Assembly: GCA_016788625.1 (NCBI GenBank)
Contig: JAEUQX010000252.1
Location: 1 to 36,525, forward strand
Origin: Anaerolineae bacterium
Lineage (GTDB): Bacteria > Chloroflexota > Anaerolineae > Aggregatilineales > Phototrophicaceae
Reading direction: 5' to 3'
Length of the DNA stretch: 36,525 nucleotides
The translations under genes and the position numbers were made by a program. How positions within the stretch are numbered: the stretch's first letter is position 1; each line of letters starts with the position of its first letter. This document shows, one piece after another, positions 7,933-15,511 of the stretch. The notes under the pieces are model-generated. The model saw only the letters and a list, made by a program, of their open reading frames with translations. It was not told the DNA's origin and ran no database searches.

Positions 7933-8004
7933 AAGAATGACAGTGGCGGGGTGGTTGTGACAGAACCTGTCCATTGGAAAATACCTACAAAATACCCACA
8001 TGGC

Positions 8005-8033
8005 TTGCGTTCTCCCTCAAGCGCAGTTACACT
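8005..8033 (+). promoter_or_regulatory. Weak sigma-70 promoter candidate upstream of the propeller gene
   Basis: TTGCGT (8005-8010) and TACACT (8028-8033) are 17 bases apart, placing a start near 8040, about 48 bases before the ATG at 8088. Both boxes are imperfect. The rest of the 7933-8087 gap shows only a widely spaced inverted repeat. Confidence 0.3.
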
Positions 8034-8087
8034 TATCCCAAGTTATCACAACCTTTTCCCAATATCCCAAATGCTGTGAGGTCGTTT

Positions 8088-8999
8088 ATGGCGTGGCGCG
8101 TCCATCTGACCAACAACGCAATACAGGGCCTCGATCTGCTGCCCGGCAAAACGCCGCTGCTGGCCGCCTGGACGCAGCGCGACCGTGCCACCTACTTTGA
8201 CGTGGAGAATGGTGCGGTGATCGGTGAGCATCAGCACAAGGCCGTCAGCCGCCAGAGCGACAAATGGACAGAGTTCAGCGCTTCGCTGGTTGCCCCCAAC
8301 GGGGCGTATCTGCCGCTGGTGCGGACGGCTGCCATGACGATCTACACCAGTGACGATGGGCGGCTGCGGCTGTTCCGCCAGGCTGATGACGAACTGGCGC
8401 TGGAGATGGAGGGCAAAGAGGTAAAGCTGGAGATAAACAGCAAGTCGGCACTGCTGGCGCTCGGTCTCGACCGTTTTATGGGCGTGATCGCCGGGCTGGA
8501 TGCGCGTGGCAAGCTGCACCTGTTCCAGCAGCATATCCGCGTGGGAGCCTTCGACATGAAGCTCAGCTTTGATGATGATGCCCAGCCCTCCCTGGCGATT
8601 GCCAATGGTGGCGTTGGCATCTTCGTCTCAAACGGACGCGAGATTGTGCTGACCGATACCAGCGGACGGGTGAAAAAGCGGCAGGCGGTGCACTACTTCA
8701 TTCGCCGTCTGACCTGCTCGCCCAACGGCAAACTGCTGGCGACGAGCGATGCGGAGACCGGCGTGATCCGCATCTACAGCGGTGATGACCTGCTGCCCAC
8801 CCATCAGCGCCACGCCATCGACCTGCTTCAGGACGCGGCACAACTGCAACTGCTGGCAGAACTGCCGCCCTTCAACGCGGCTCCCGGCACACTGGCGGTT
8901 GATGATCGGGGTAACATTGCCTTCTCGATCTCCGGCGTGGTCTGCTCGACCGAACTCAAGCGCCTGGACGCCCTGCCGCGCCCGCAGCCACTGCTCTGA
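8088..8999 (+). CDS. Beta-propeller-like (WD40-type) protein of unknown function
   Basis: A 303-residue soluble protein with repeated short beta-strand blocks and turn motifs such as TIYTSDDGRLRLFRQ, GVIAGLDARGKLHLFQQ, IVLTDTSGRVKKRQ, LTCSPNGKLLATSDAETGVIRIYSGDD and LAVDDRGNIAFSISG. This is the pattern of a single WD40/YVTN-like propeller. There is no signal peptide, so it should be cytoplasmic. The frame is open further upstream, but ATG at 8088 has GTGAGG seven bases before it, and the 38-residue upstream extension has no family character. Its stop lies 18 bases from the stop of the convergent carrier gene. Function cannot be inferred; propellers often serve as protein-binding platforms. 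Confidence 0.65.
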   Translation: MAWRVHLTNNAIQGLDLLPGKTPLLAAWTQRDRATYFDVENGAVIGEHQHKAVSRQSDKWTEFSASLVAPNGAYLPLVRTAAMTIYTSDDGRLRLFRQADDELALEMEGKEVKLEINSKSALLALGLDRFMGVIAGLDARGKLHLFQQHIRVGAFDMKLSFDDDAQPSLAIANGGVGIFVSNGREIVLTDTSGRVKKRQAVHYFIRRLTCSPNGKLLATSDAETGVIRIYSGDDLLPTHQRHAIDLLQDAAQLQLLAELPPFNAAPGTLAVDDRGNIAFSISGVVCSTELKRLDALPRPQPLL

Positions 9000-9016
9000 A
9001 CCGCAGAGTCCCTGCC

Positions 9017-10282
9017 TCAACGCAGCAGCAGACCGAAGAAGACGAAGCAGACCAGCGCGCCAACCACCGACATGGACAGGCCATAAATCAGCAGGCGGCG
9101 GAATAGTTCATCCTTGTTTTCGTGGGGCGCGGCGTTGGCGATGCACATTGCCCCGAGCGTCGAGAGCGGACTGACATCCACCAGATGGCTGCCTACATTG
9201 ATGGCGGATACCAGCGCTGCCGGGTTGCCGCCGCCCAGTTTGGCGATCAGGCCAGGCACAACCGGAATGAAGGCGGGCATGACTACGCCGGATGAACTGG
9301 AGTAGGCTGAAATCAGGCCGGTCACAAAGGCCAGAATCCCGGTCACATTGCTTGCTGTCGAGATACTCGCCAGCAGCGAGGTGAACAGTTCCATTCCTCC
9401 GGTATTTTGCAGAATTGCGATCAAAACGCTAACGCCGCAGACCATCATGATCGTATTCCAGGGCACCATCTTGATGGCGGCTTCCTGATCGGCAGCGCGG
9501 AGCAGGCTCAAGGTCGACGCCAGCGCAATAGCCAGGAATCCCGCGTCAGCCTTGAAGACCGTCACGCCGATGATCAGCGCTGCGATGCAGGCCAGCGTGA
9601 TGATCTGATTGCGGTTGAAGGGTTCACGGGGGGGCAGGGTGGCAGCCTCAACGTCATGTGAAGAAGCATCTTCGCGCCACATCCGGACGCCGCCAAACAC
9701 GCCGTAACTCACCAATGCCACGAAACTCTGCGCGATCAGGCTGGGAAGATAGACCTGCGTCCAGGGATTCATCTCGATCCCCATCTGGTTGATCAGGCCG
9801 TTGGCGATGATACCTGTCGGGGCGAAAGGCGAAAACGCGCCCGCGTTCGCGCCGTTGGCGACCATGACCGTCATCAGGAATGCGCTGATGCGGGTTTTGC
9901 CAGCAGTGGTCATCGCCAGTGGAGCCAGCAGCGCCACCGCACCGATATTGCCGGGGCCGATGCTGGCGAGCACGACTGCCATGCCGAAGAAGACAATCGG
10001 CAGCAGCGCCCGGCGGCCGCTGACGGCGGTAATGGCAATCTGGGTGATTTTGTCAAGCGTTCCGTTGATATGTGCCTGACTGAAGAGGAAGGTAATGCCG
10101 AAGAGGATTGTTGCCAGGTTGAGCGGAAAGCCGGCCTGGATGCTGTTCAGACTCATCCCGGCCAGATAGTGACCGATCAGCCAGGCCAGCGCAATGGAGA
10201 GGATGCCGACATTCAAGCGGGCGAACCCGCTGATAACCACAGCCGCCACCAGCGCCAGCAGCGAAATCAACTCGATGCTCAT
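9017..10282 (-). CDS. SLC13-type permease, MatC-like dicarboxylate/malonate carrier family
   Basis: A 421-residue membrane protein with about eleven to twelve hydrophobic segments over its whole length. The N-terminal part (VGILSIALAWLIGHYLAGMSLNSIQAGFP, then LFGITFLFSQAHINGTLDKIT) looks like the MatC_N domain of the dicarboxylate carrier family. The later ASIGPGNIGAVALLAPLAM and AYSSSSGVVMPAFIPVVPGL resemble the paired substrate-binding loops of the ion-transporter superfamily. Such carriers move malonate or C4-dicarboxylates with a cation. The substrate here is not established, since no decarboxylase or CoA-transferase genes lie beside it. It is transcribed alone on the minus strand, convergent with the propeller gene. 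Confidence 0.8.
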   Translation of the reverse strand: MSIELISLLALVAAVVISGFARLNVGILSIALAWLIGHYLAGMSLNSIQAGFPLNLATILFGITFLFSQAHINGTLDKITQIAITAVSGRRALLPIVFFGMAVVLASIGPGNIGAVALLAPLAMTTAGKTRISAFLMTVMVANGANAGAFSPFAPTGIIANGLINQMGIEMNPWTQVYLPSLIAQSFVALVSYGVFGGVRMWREDASSHDVEAATLPPREPFNRNQIITLACIAALIIGVTVFKADAGFLAIALASTLSLLRAADQEAAIKMVPWNTIMMVCGVSVLIAILQNTGGMELFTSLLASISTASNVTGILAFVTGLISAYSSSSGVVMPAFIPVVPGLIAKLGGGNPAALVSAINVGSHLVDVSPLSTLGAMCIANAAPHENKDELFRRLLIYGLSMSVVGALVCFVFFGLLLR

Positions 10283-10361
10283 GATGTGCAGTTAGTCCCC
10301 ACACGAATAGCGTCATGTTGATCGATTCTAGCAGCGGGTCGGATCTGTCAGCTAGATACGC

Positions 10362-10397
10362 GGCGCTGTGGTGGGCAGATGGTTAGCGCACAGCGCC
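10362..10397 (-). terminator. Inverted repeat after the BLUF gene
   Basis: GGCGCTGTG at 10362-10370 pairs with CACAGCGCC at 10389-10397 across an 18-base loop. It lies just past the BLUF gene stop on the minus strand. The stem is strong, but no T-tract follows, so its role as a terminator is tentative. Confidence 0.3.
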
Positions 10398-10430
10398 ACG
10401 TCATTTAGAAGCCTGTGTGCCCTGTGGCGG

Positions 10431-10859
10431 CTAATAATTCGCTTCTTCCTTGAAGGACTCCAGGAAGGCCAGCGCGCGGCTGACGTTGTTGGTCATTAAC
10501 TCCGGGGTGATCTCCCGGCTGAGAAAATCAGTGTAGCCGGGCAGGTCAGCAGGCGTGAGGTTGTCGAGATTCTTGAAGCCCATCGTCCAGTTGCCAAATG
10601 CGCGCTGTTCTATTGGCCCCTTATAAATCATCAATACATGGCGGTGGCGGTCATCGCGAGCGATCTTCTCGTAAAGCGCCATGACATCTGCTTCTTCACC
10701 TTCCAGCGCCTGAATGAAGTAACCGGTGCGGTAAAGCAGCATCCCGGTGATCTGGTGCTCACTGTTGAAGGTGCGCGCCTTATTGAGTATAGATTGCAAA
10801 TCCTCGCTGGTCATTCGACGGGATTCGAAACTGACATATACCAGAGAAATCAAACCCAT
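10431..10859 (-). CDS. Short BLUF-domain blue-light sensor (PixD-like)
   Basis: A 142-residue stand-alone BLUF protein that binds FAD and senses blue light through a rearranged hydrogen-bond network. The key residues fall at the same numbers as in cyanobacterial PixD (Slr1694): Y8 (SLVYVS), N32 (ARTFNSEHQITGMLL), Q50 (YFIQALEG), and W91/M93 (FGNWTMGF). The domain ends near residue 95 and a helical cap follows (LSREITPELMTNNVSRALAFLESFKEE), as in short BLUF proteins that act by protein-protein contact. No effector domain is attached and no obvious partner such as PixE is adjacent. AGGAG lies 11 bases before the ATG, a little far. Upstream is a TGTGT/ACACA inverted repeat. Confidence 0.92.
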   Translation of the reverse strand: MGLISLVYVSFESRRMTSEDLQSILNKARTFNSEHQITGMLLYRTGYFIQALEGEEADVMALYEKIARDDRHRHVLMIYKGPIEQRAFGNWTMGFKNLDNLTPADLPGYTDFLSREITPELMTNNVSRALAFLESFKEEANY

Positions 10860-10893
10860 GATGTTTCATACTCCTATCGTGCGTTTTCACACC

Positions 10894-10907
10894 TGTGTTA
10901 TCACACA
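10894..10907. promoter_or_regulatory. Candidate operator in the BLUF promoter region
   Basis: TGTGTTATCACACA has arms TGTGT and ACACA around TATC. On the minus strand the same bases hold TGTGATAAC, an extended -10-like TGnGATAAC, so a factor bound here would cover the core promoter. It lies 35-48 bases before the BLUF start. The rest of the 10860-10959 gap shows nothing else. Confidence 0.3.
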
Positions 10908-10959
10908 AGCGCTTGATCTGTGCATTAAGGTTTTGAAAGTTTGGGCTGCCTTTGGGCGG

Positions 10960-11760
10960 CTAGAATTGTTTCTCCGTCAGCGCGCGCTGCGGGAAGACGA
11001 AGCGATCCAGCGAGCGGGTGCCGCGCTGTAGGGCAAGCTGGTTGGCGCGTTCAAAGTCCATGTGCAGATCGCGCACGAGGTTGGCCTGCGTGACGGACGG
11101 CTCGAGCTGGTAAAGCACCAGCGTGACAGCATACTCGCCCAGCGCCAGCACGAGCCAATGCCCGCCGCCAAGTTCTTTGCGCGCCAGCCCAGCCTTGGGG
11201 CGATTAGGCAGCCGCCAAAGGGATTGCAGCACCGAGATAATCTGCTCGACGTTAGGCTGCTGTTTGCCGCCGATCATCAACGGAGTCGGGATGTTATGCT
11301 GGTACACCAGATAGCTGAGCAAACGCGCCTCGAAATGATCGCGTAAAAAGGAAGTGTGTCCCGGCGTGGCCGCCTGTTTCCAGGCTTCATTCTGTGGGTT
11401 GCGCTGGATGAGGCGTTCGATGATGGTGCGCTGCTCGCTATAGCGGCCATAGATGGCGTTGAACTGTGCACGATTGATTTTGCCCTCGCCCAGCTCACGT
11501 GCGACGGCCTCCATCTTCTGCCGGAGGTGTTCCAATGCGACTTCTGGGTCAGACGGAAGACGATCTTCTTCTGCCTTTGCTGCGCGCATCAACTGCGTCG
11601 CGCGAGCGATCAAACCGGAGCCTAGCGGCGCGTCGGGCATATCCGGGCGTATTGGACGGACAGGCGAACGCAGGCTGCTATCATCCGGGTCGAGTTCTGG
11701 TTCAGGCGGTGTCTTATCGTTCACAGCAAGCTCATTAGGCTGAAATGTTGTGATTTTCAA
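10960..11760 (-). CDS. Hypothetical protein, coiled N-terminal half and compact C-terminal domain
   Basis: A protein of up to 266 residues with no family I recognise. Residues 1-45 are Pro/Asp-rich and probably disordered. Residues 50-125 are strongly helical and charged (EVALEHLRQKMEAVARELGEGKINRAQFNAIYGRYSEQRTIIE). Residues 140-255 look alpha/beta, with a GGHWLVLALGEYAVTLVLYQLEPS strand pair followed by an amphipathic helix. That last pattern faintly recalls Roadblock/LC7 domains, which would fit a GTPase-partner role, but the match is weak. The longest frame begins with TTG at 11760 without a clear ribosome site; GTG at 11724 or ATG at about 11640 are alternatives. It is divergent from the exopolysaccharide operon across 128 bases. 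Confidence 0.6.
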   Translation of the reverse strand: MKITTFQPNELAVNDKTPPEPELDPDDSSLRSPVRPIRPDMPDAPLGSGLIARATQLMRAAKAEEDRLPSDPEVALEHLRQKMEAVARELGEGKINRAQFNAIYGRYSEQRTIIERLIQRNPQNEAWKQAATPGHTSFLRDHFEARLLSYLVYQHNIPTPLMIGGKQQPNVEQIISVLQSLWRLPNRPKAGLARKELGGGHWLVLALGEYAVTLVLYQLEPSVTQANLVRDLHMDFERANQLALQRGTRSLDRFVFPQRALTEKQF

Positions 11761-11826
11761 ATCTTAGCACACAATCGAAATCAGGGGAAATAAGCCTTAT
11801 GCTACGTCGATCAGGCCTTTAGGTAG

Positions 11827-11856
11827 TTGTTAGTTCCCGCGCATAGGCTGTAGAAT
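11827..11856 (+). promoter_or_regulatory. Sigma-70 promoter candidate for the exopolysaccharide operon
   Basis: TTGTTA (11827-11832) and TAGAAT (11851-11856) are separated by 18 bases. Transcription would start near 11863, leaving a leader of about 26-35 bases. The -10 matches five of six consensus bases. It is the only good candidate in the divergent gap. Confidence 0.5.
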
Positions 11857-11888
11857 AGGGAAATCCTGGCCTTATTTAGAGAAAAGGG

Positions 11889-13898
11889 ATGAGCGCCGTG
11901 AAAACAGCCTCGCCTCTCCAAATTGTATTCAAGCTCGTCCTGAAGTGGTGGTGGTTGATGCTGATCGCCGTCGCTTTGGGCGCAGGTGTGGGTTATCTGA
12001 TTCGCACCAGTCAGCCCAATTTATACTTTGCGCGGGCGACGATCTGGTTCGGCGGAGATGTTGAAAACACGATTGCGAATGTTGATGCATTTGAGCAAAT
12101 CAATGCGCTTGTCACGATCTATTCAGGGCTGGCGCGGCGCGAAAATATCCTTGAACCGGTGATTAATCGTCTGAACCTGGGCATATCTGTGCCGCAGCTT
12201 CAGGAACGTATGTATACCAGTGCGGATCTCACCCTGCCGCTTATGGAAATTGTGGTGGCTGATACAGACCCGGTGAGGGCTGCTGAAATCGCCAATGCCA
12301 TCGCCCAGCAGTTGATTGAAAACAGTCCGACCGAACGCGAGTCGGAAGAAACGGCCTTCAAGCGCCAGCAGTTGCGAGATCTGGCCTCGCAGATTCAGAC
12401 GTTGAACACTCAGTATGAAACGGATGTGGCGGCCGGCGCAGACCTGACCAACGCTTTCCAGATCGCCCAGAACCTCCAGCAGCGCAATGCGACGCTGGCG
12501 ACCATCCGCGAGCTTCAGTCGCTTTATGCTGAACTGAGCATGGGACTGGGGAGTTCGGTCAATTCACTGGTACTCTATGACGCAGCTACAGCGGAGAACG
12601 CCCTGGTGGTGCAGGGTTCCGCGATGAGCATCATTCTCTCAGGCGTGGCGGGTCTGGCAGTTTCGATTGCGACCATTGTGCTGATCGCCTTCCTGGACGA
12701 CCGTTTGCAGTGGCATGAGGGGCTGGAATTCGTTCACGGCGTGAAGGTTCTGGGTCCTTTGGGCGTCATTCCGCGCAATAAACTGCCGCTCTACATCGAG
12801 ACCATGCCCGATACTATCGAAAGTGAGATGCTGCGGCAGTTACGCGCCAAGCTGGTGCTCGCAGCAGGCGGCGAACCTCCGCGCCTCGTCACCGTCACCA
12901 GCTATGACTCTGGCGATGGTAAGACGGTGACATCGGCGAATCTGGCGCTGGCATCCGCGCGTTCCGGCCTGCGGACATTGCTGATTGATGGTGATATTCG
13001 TAAGGGCGACATCCACGAAGTGTTTCGTCTGCCCAACGTGATGGGGCTGACGGACATCGTGTCCAGCCGCGAGAATGTTGATTTGCTGCTCTCCCGTGCG
13101 CTGCTGGAAAGCGGCTACGATAACCTGACGGTGCTGACTTCCGGGCGCTCGACCGCTGATCCATCGGCGCTGGTCAGCAGCCCGCGTTTTGCCGCTGTGA
13201 TCGAGTCGCTCAAGATGCGTTTTGATACCGTCATCATGGACTCGGTGCCGACGATTGGCGGCCCGGACTCGGCTTTCATGGCTGAACTCAGCGATGGCGT
13301 CGTGATCGTCATACACGGCCAGCGCACGACAGAGAAGTCCTTCAAGCGCACCCTGCAAACCATTCAACAGGGGCGCAATGTCAACATCTTCGGCATGGTC
13401 TTCAACCGCATCCCGCTTCAGGTGACCAGTTCGTACAGCAAACCGTACTACCGTCGCACACTGACGATCAGCCCGGACAAGCTCAGCAAAGAACTGCTTT
13501 CGGCAGGCAAGAAACGCTCGCTCGTGGCCTTCAACCGCAACGTGATGGTGGACAAGAACGGCGACCGTTTGTATTCAATGGCCGCCGCCGCGCTGCAACT
13601 GGGCATCACCGAAAAGGGGCTGCGCTATTGGCTGGACTCCGGGCAGTTGACCAGCGAACGACGCGGGCTGCGCCGCTGGGTTCGCGAGTCGGAGATCGGT
13701 CTGCTGTTGGAAAAACTGCCACGTTATGAGTCTGCGCAGAACGGAATGACCGAACAGTCGGTTAAATCTGACGGGCTGCGTACTCCCAACGGCAGCCACG
13801 CGGGCAGCCTGCCGCTTGGCGCGCGTGAAGCGCTGCTGGCCTCGGCCCGCACAGCACCGGATGACAAGCCGGAAGTTGCAGACGATCAACAAACTTAG
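11889..13898 (+). CDS. Wzz/BY-kinase polysaccharide co-polymerase with C-terminal HTH domain
   Basis: A 669-residue fusion. Residues 1-270 are a Wzz chain-length domain: TM1 about 21-38, a periplasmic helical part (about 150-215), and TM2 about 245-268. Residues 310-510 are a bacterial tyrosine-kinase domain with Walker A SYDSGDGKT (338-346), Walker A' LLIDGDIR (365-371) and Walker B VIMDSVP (448-454). A small tyrosine cluster follows (Y516, Y520, Y521), a possible autophosphorylation site, whereas most BY-kinases carry it at the extreme C-terminus. Here about 110 more residues include a MerR/excisionase-like HTH (about 560-610: AAAALQLGITEKGLRYWLDSG...RRWVRESEI). Cytoplasmic ATP use should control chain length and export. 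AAAAGGG abuts the ATG at 11889; the in-frame GTG at 11898 has better spacing and may be the real start. First gene of the operon. Confidence 0.88.
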   Translation: MSAVKTASPLQIVFKLVLKWWWLMLIAVALGAGVGYLIRTSQPNLYFARATIWFGGDVENTIANVDAFEQINALVTIYSGLARRENILEPVINRLNLGISVPQLQERMYTSADLTLPLMEIVVADTDPVRAAEIANAIAQQLIENSPTERESEETAFKRQQLRDLASQIQTLNTQYETDVAAGADLTNAFQIAQNLQQRNATLATIRELQSLYAELSMGLGSSVNSLVLYDAATAENALVVQGSAMSIILSGVAGLAVSIATIVLIAFLDDRLQWHEGLEFVHGVKVLGPLGVIPRNKLPLYIETMPDTIESEMLRQLRAKLVLAAGGEPPRLVTVTSYDSGDGKTVTSANLALASARSGLRTLLIDGDIRKGDIHEVFRLPNVMGLTDIVSSRENVDLLLSRALLESGYDNLTVLTSGRSTADPSALVSSPRFAAVIESLKMRFDTVIMDSVPTIGGPDSAFMAELSDGVVIVIHGQRTTEKSFKRTLQTIQQGRNVNIFGMVFNRIPLQVTSSYSKPYYRRTLTISPDKLSKELLSAGKKRSLVAFNRNVMVDKNGDRLYSMAAAALQLGITEKGLRYWLDSGQLTSERRGLRRWVRESEIGLLLEKLPRYESAQNGMTEQSVKSDGLRTPNGSHAGSLPLGAREALLASARTAPDDKPEVADDQQT

Positions 13899-13928
13899 GT
13901 CCAGCAGAGGGGTTGGCTAGGGTACGCC

Positions 13929-15497
13929 ATGATCAACAACGTGATCGAAAACCTGACCGACCGCGTGCGGATGGCGCTGCTCCAGGAAGCGTCAATTGTC
14001 GGAAAGATGCGTTACTTCTTCCTGGATCGCCATTACAGCCTGACGATTCGTGTGCTGTTGGTGCTGCTCTGCATGGGCGTTACCCTGACATCGACCTTTC
14101 TCCTGCGTGAAAGTTCGCTTACGGGCAACTTCATCAAAGGGCTGATTCCGGTCGTAGCGATGATTGGCATTGCCGTTGTCTTGTTCGTCTACTCTAACTT
14201 TGAGCTGACGGCGGTGATGATTTTCATCGTCACACTCACGGTCGCGGACGGCGTGGGTACGGGCACGGGCACCAAGATCACGCTGACGTTCATGGGGTTG
14301 AACCTGTGGGCGGCATTGTGGTTGTTCAAGCTGGTGATCGTTGATCGGAAGATTGCCGTGCGCCCGTCGGTATCTAACGTTCCTACGATGATTTTCCTCG
14401 CCATCGTGCTGATTTCATTCATCTGGTCGAACATTTTCGTCGATGTGCCCGTCAGCTATATCTTCCAGGAAAAGTTCTTTCAGCGCACCATGACCATGGT
14501 GAGTCTGGTCATCGCACCGATCACCGCGATCATGTACGCCAATCACATCCGTTCCATTCGCACCATCAAGATCATGGTTTACTACATGATCTTCTGCGGC
14601 TTTGTCTTTGGCGCTATGCGCATCGCCATGGGCTACGTCATCAACCCACTCAACATAAAGGGGTTGTTCCCGATGTGGGTGGGCGCGCTGGCATTGGGGC
14701 AGCTTCTGTTCAATACCAATCTGAAATGGTACATCCGTGTCGCGATGGCAGCAGTCGTCGGCATGTGGTACTACATCCAGTTGGGCTTGGGGCTGTCGTG
14801 GCTCAGCGGGTGGATACCGCTTTCGATTGTCATCGTCATCATTGTCACAATCTATTCGCGCAAGCTGCTGTTGGTGGCAATCCTGGTCGCTGCTGCCTAT
14901 GTGCTGATCAACCTGAGTTCGCTGCAAGAGAATTTTGCGCGTGAAGATGAGGAGTCCGGCGGCACGCGCAACGCTGCCTGGTCGGAAGCGCTGGCTCACG
15001 CTGATGATCACCTGTTCCTGGGGTCTGGGCCAGCAGGGTATTATTTCTATTACACCATCTATGGCTTCCGAGCCAATCTTTCGCACAACAACTACATTGA
15101 CATCATCGCGCAGACGGGGCTGGTCGGCTTCACAGCCTATATCCTGATGTGGCTGGCGTTTGGTCGCATGAACCTCCGAATGTATTGGCTTGTGCCGAAT
15201 GACAACGGTTTCCTGCATGGTCTAAAGATATCGCTGATAGCCTGCTGGGTAGCGACGATGGTTGCCATGATGCTGGGCGACTGGGTCACGCCATTTCCCT
15301 ATACGCAGGGGTTGAATGGCATCGACTATGCCATCTGGGCGTGGATCTTCCAGGGGATGGCGGTTGCGCTGTGCCACCTGATGCAGCGGCAGGCAACCGT
15401 TGACCAACTGCCAGAGATTGGGCCGAAGCGCTTTGATATTCGTCTACCCAGCCTGGCTTCTGGTCGCCGTCAGTCTACGCAGCCTGCTTCAGATTGA
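13929..15497 (+). CDS. O-antigen ligase/Wzy-type polysaccharide polymerase
   Basis: A 522-residue protein with about eleven to twelve TM helices. Near residues 337-390 lies the large extracytoplasmic loop typical of the Wzy_C/O-antigen-ligase family (GGTRNAAWSEALAHADDHLFLGSGPAGYYF...LSHNNYIDIIAQTGLVGF), with the conserved G-x-G-P and H-N-x-Y-I elements. These proteins join lipid-linked repeat units into polymer, or transfer polymer to an acceptor, on the outer face of the membrane. Position next to the Wzz-kinase favours the polymerase role. It starts 30 bases after the kinase gene and ends 14 bases before the BNR gene. The short C-terminal tail after the last helix (PKRFDIRLPSLASGRRQ) is cytoplasmic and basic. 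Confidence 0.85.
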   Translation: MINNVIENLTDRVRMALLQEASIVGKMRYFFLDRHYSLTIRVLLVLLCMGVTLTSTFLLRESSLTGNFIKGLIPVVAMIGIAVVLFVYSNFELTAVMIFIVTLTVADGVGTGTGTKITLTFMGLNLWAALWLFKLVIVDRKIAVRPSVSNVPTMIFLAIVLISFIWSNIFVDVPVSYIFQEKFFQRTMTMVSLVIAPITAIMYANHIRSIRTIKIMVYYMIFCGFVFGAMRIAMGYVINPLNIKGLFPMWVGALALGQLLFNTNLKWYIRVAMAAVVGMWYYIQLGLGLSWLSGWIPLSIVIVIIVTIYSRKLLLVAILVAAAYVLINLSSLQENFAREDEESGGTRNAAWSEALAHADDHLFLGSGPAGYYFYYTIYGFRANLSHNNYIDIIAQTGLVGFTAYILMWLAFGRMNLRMYWLVPNDNGFLHGLKISLIACWVATMVAMMLGDWVTPFPYTQGLNGIDYAIWAWIFQGMAVALCHLMQRQATVDQLPEIGPKRFDIRLPSLASGRRQSTQPASD

Positions 15498-15511
15498 TCA
15501 CGGAGTATTGA

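Noticed and set aside
7953-8053. GGTTGTGA/TCACAACC inverted repeat
   Set aside because: The 8-base arms are 85 bases apart, which is easily expected by chance.
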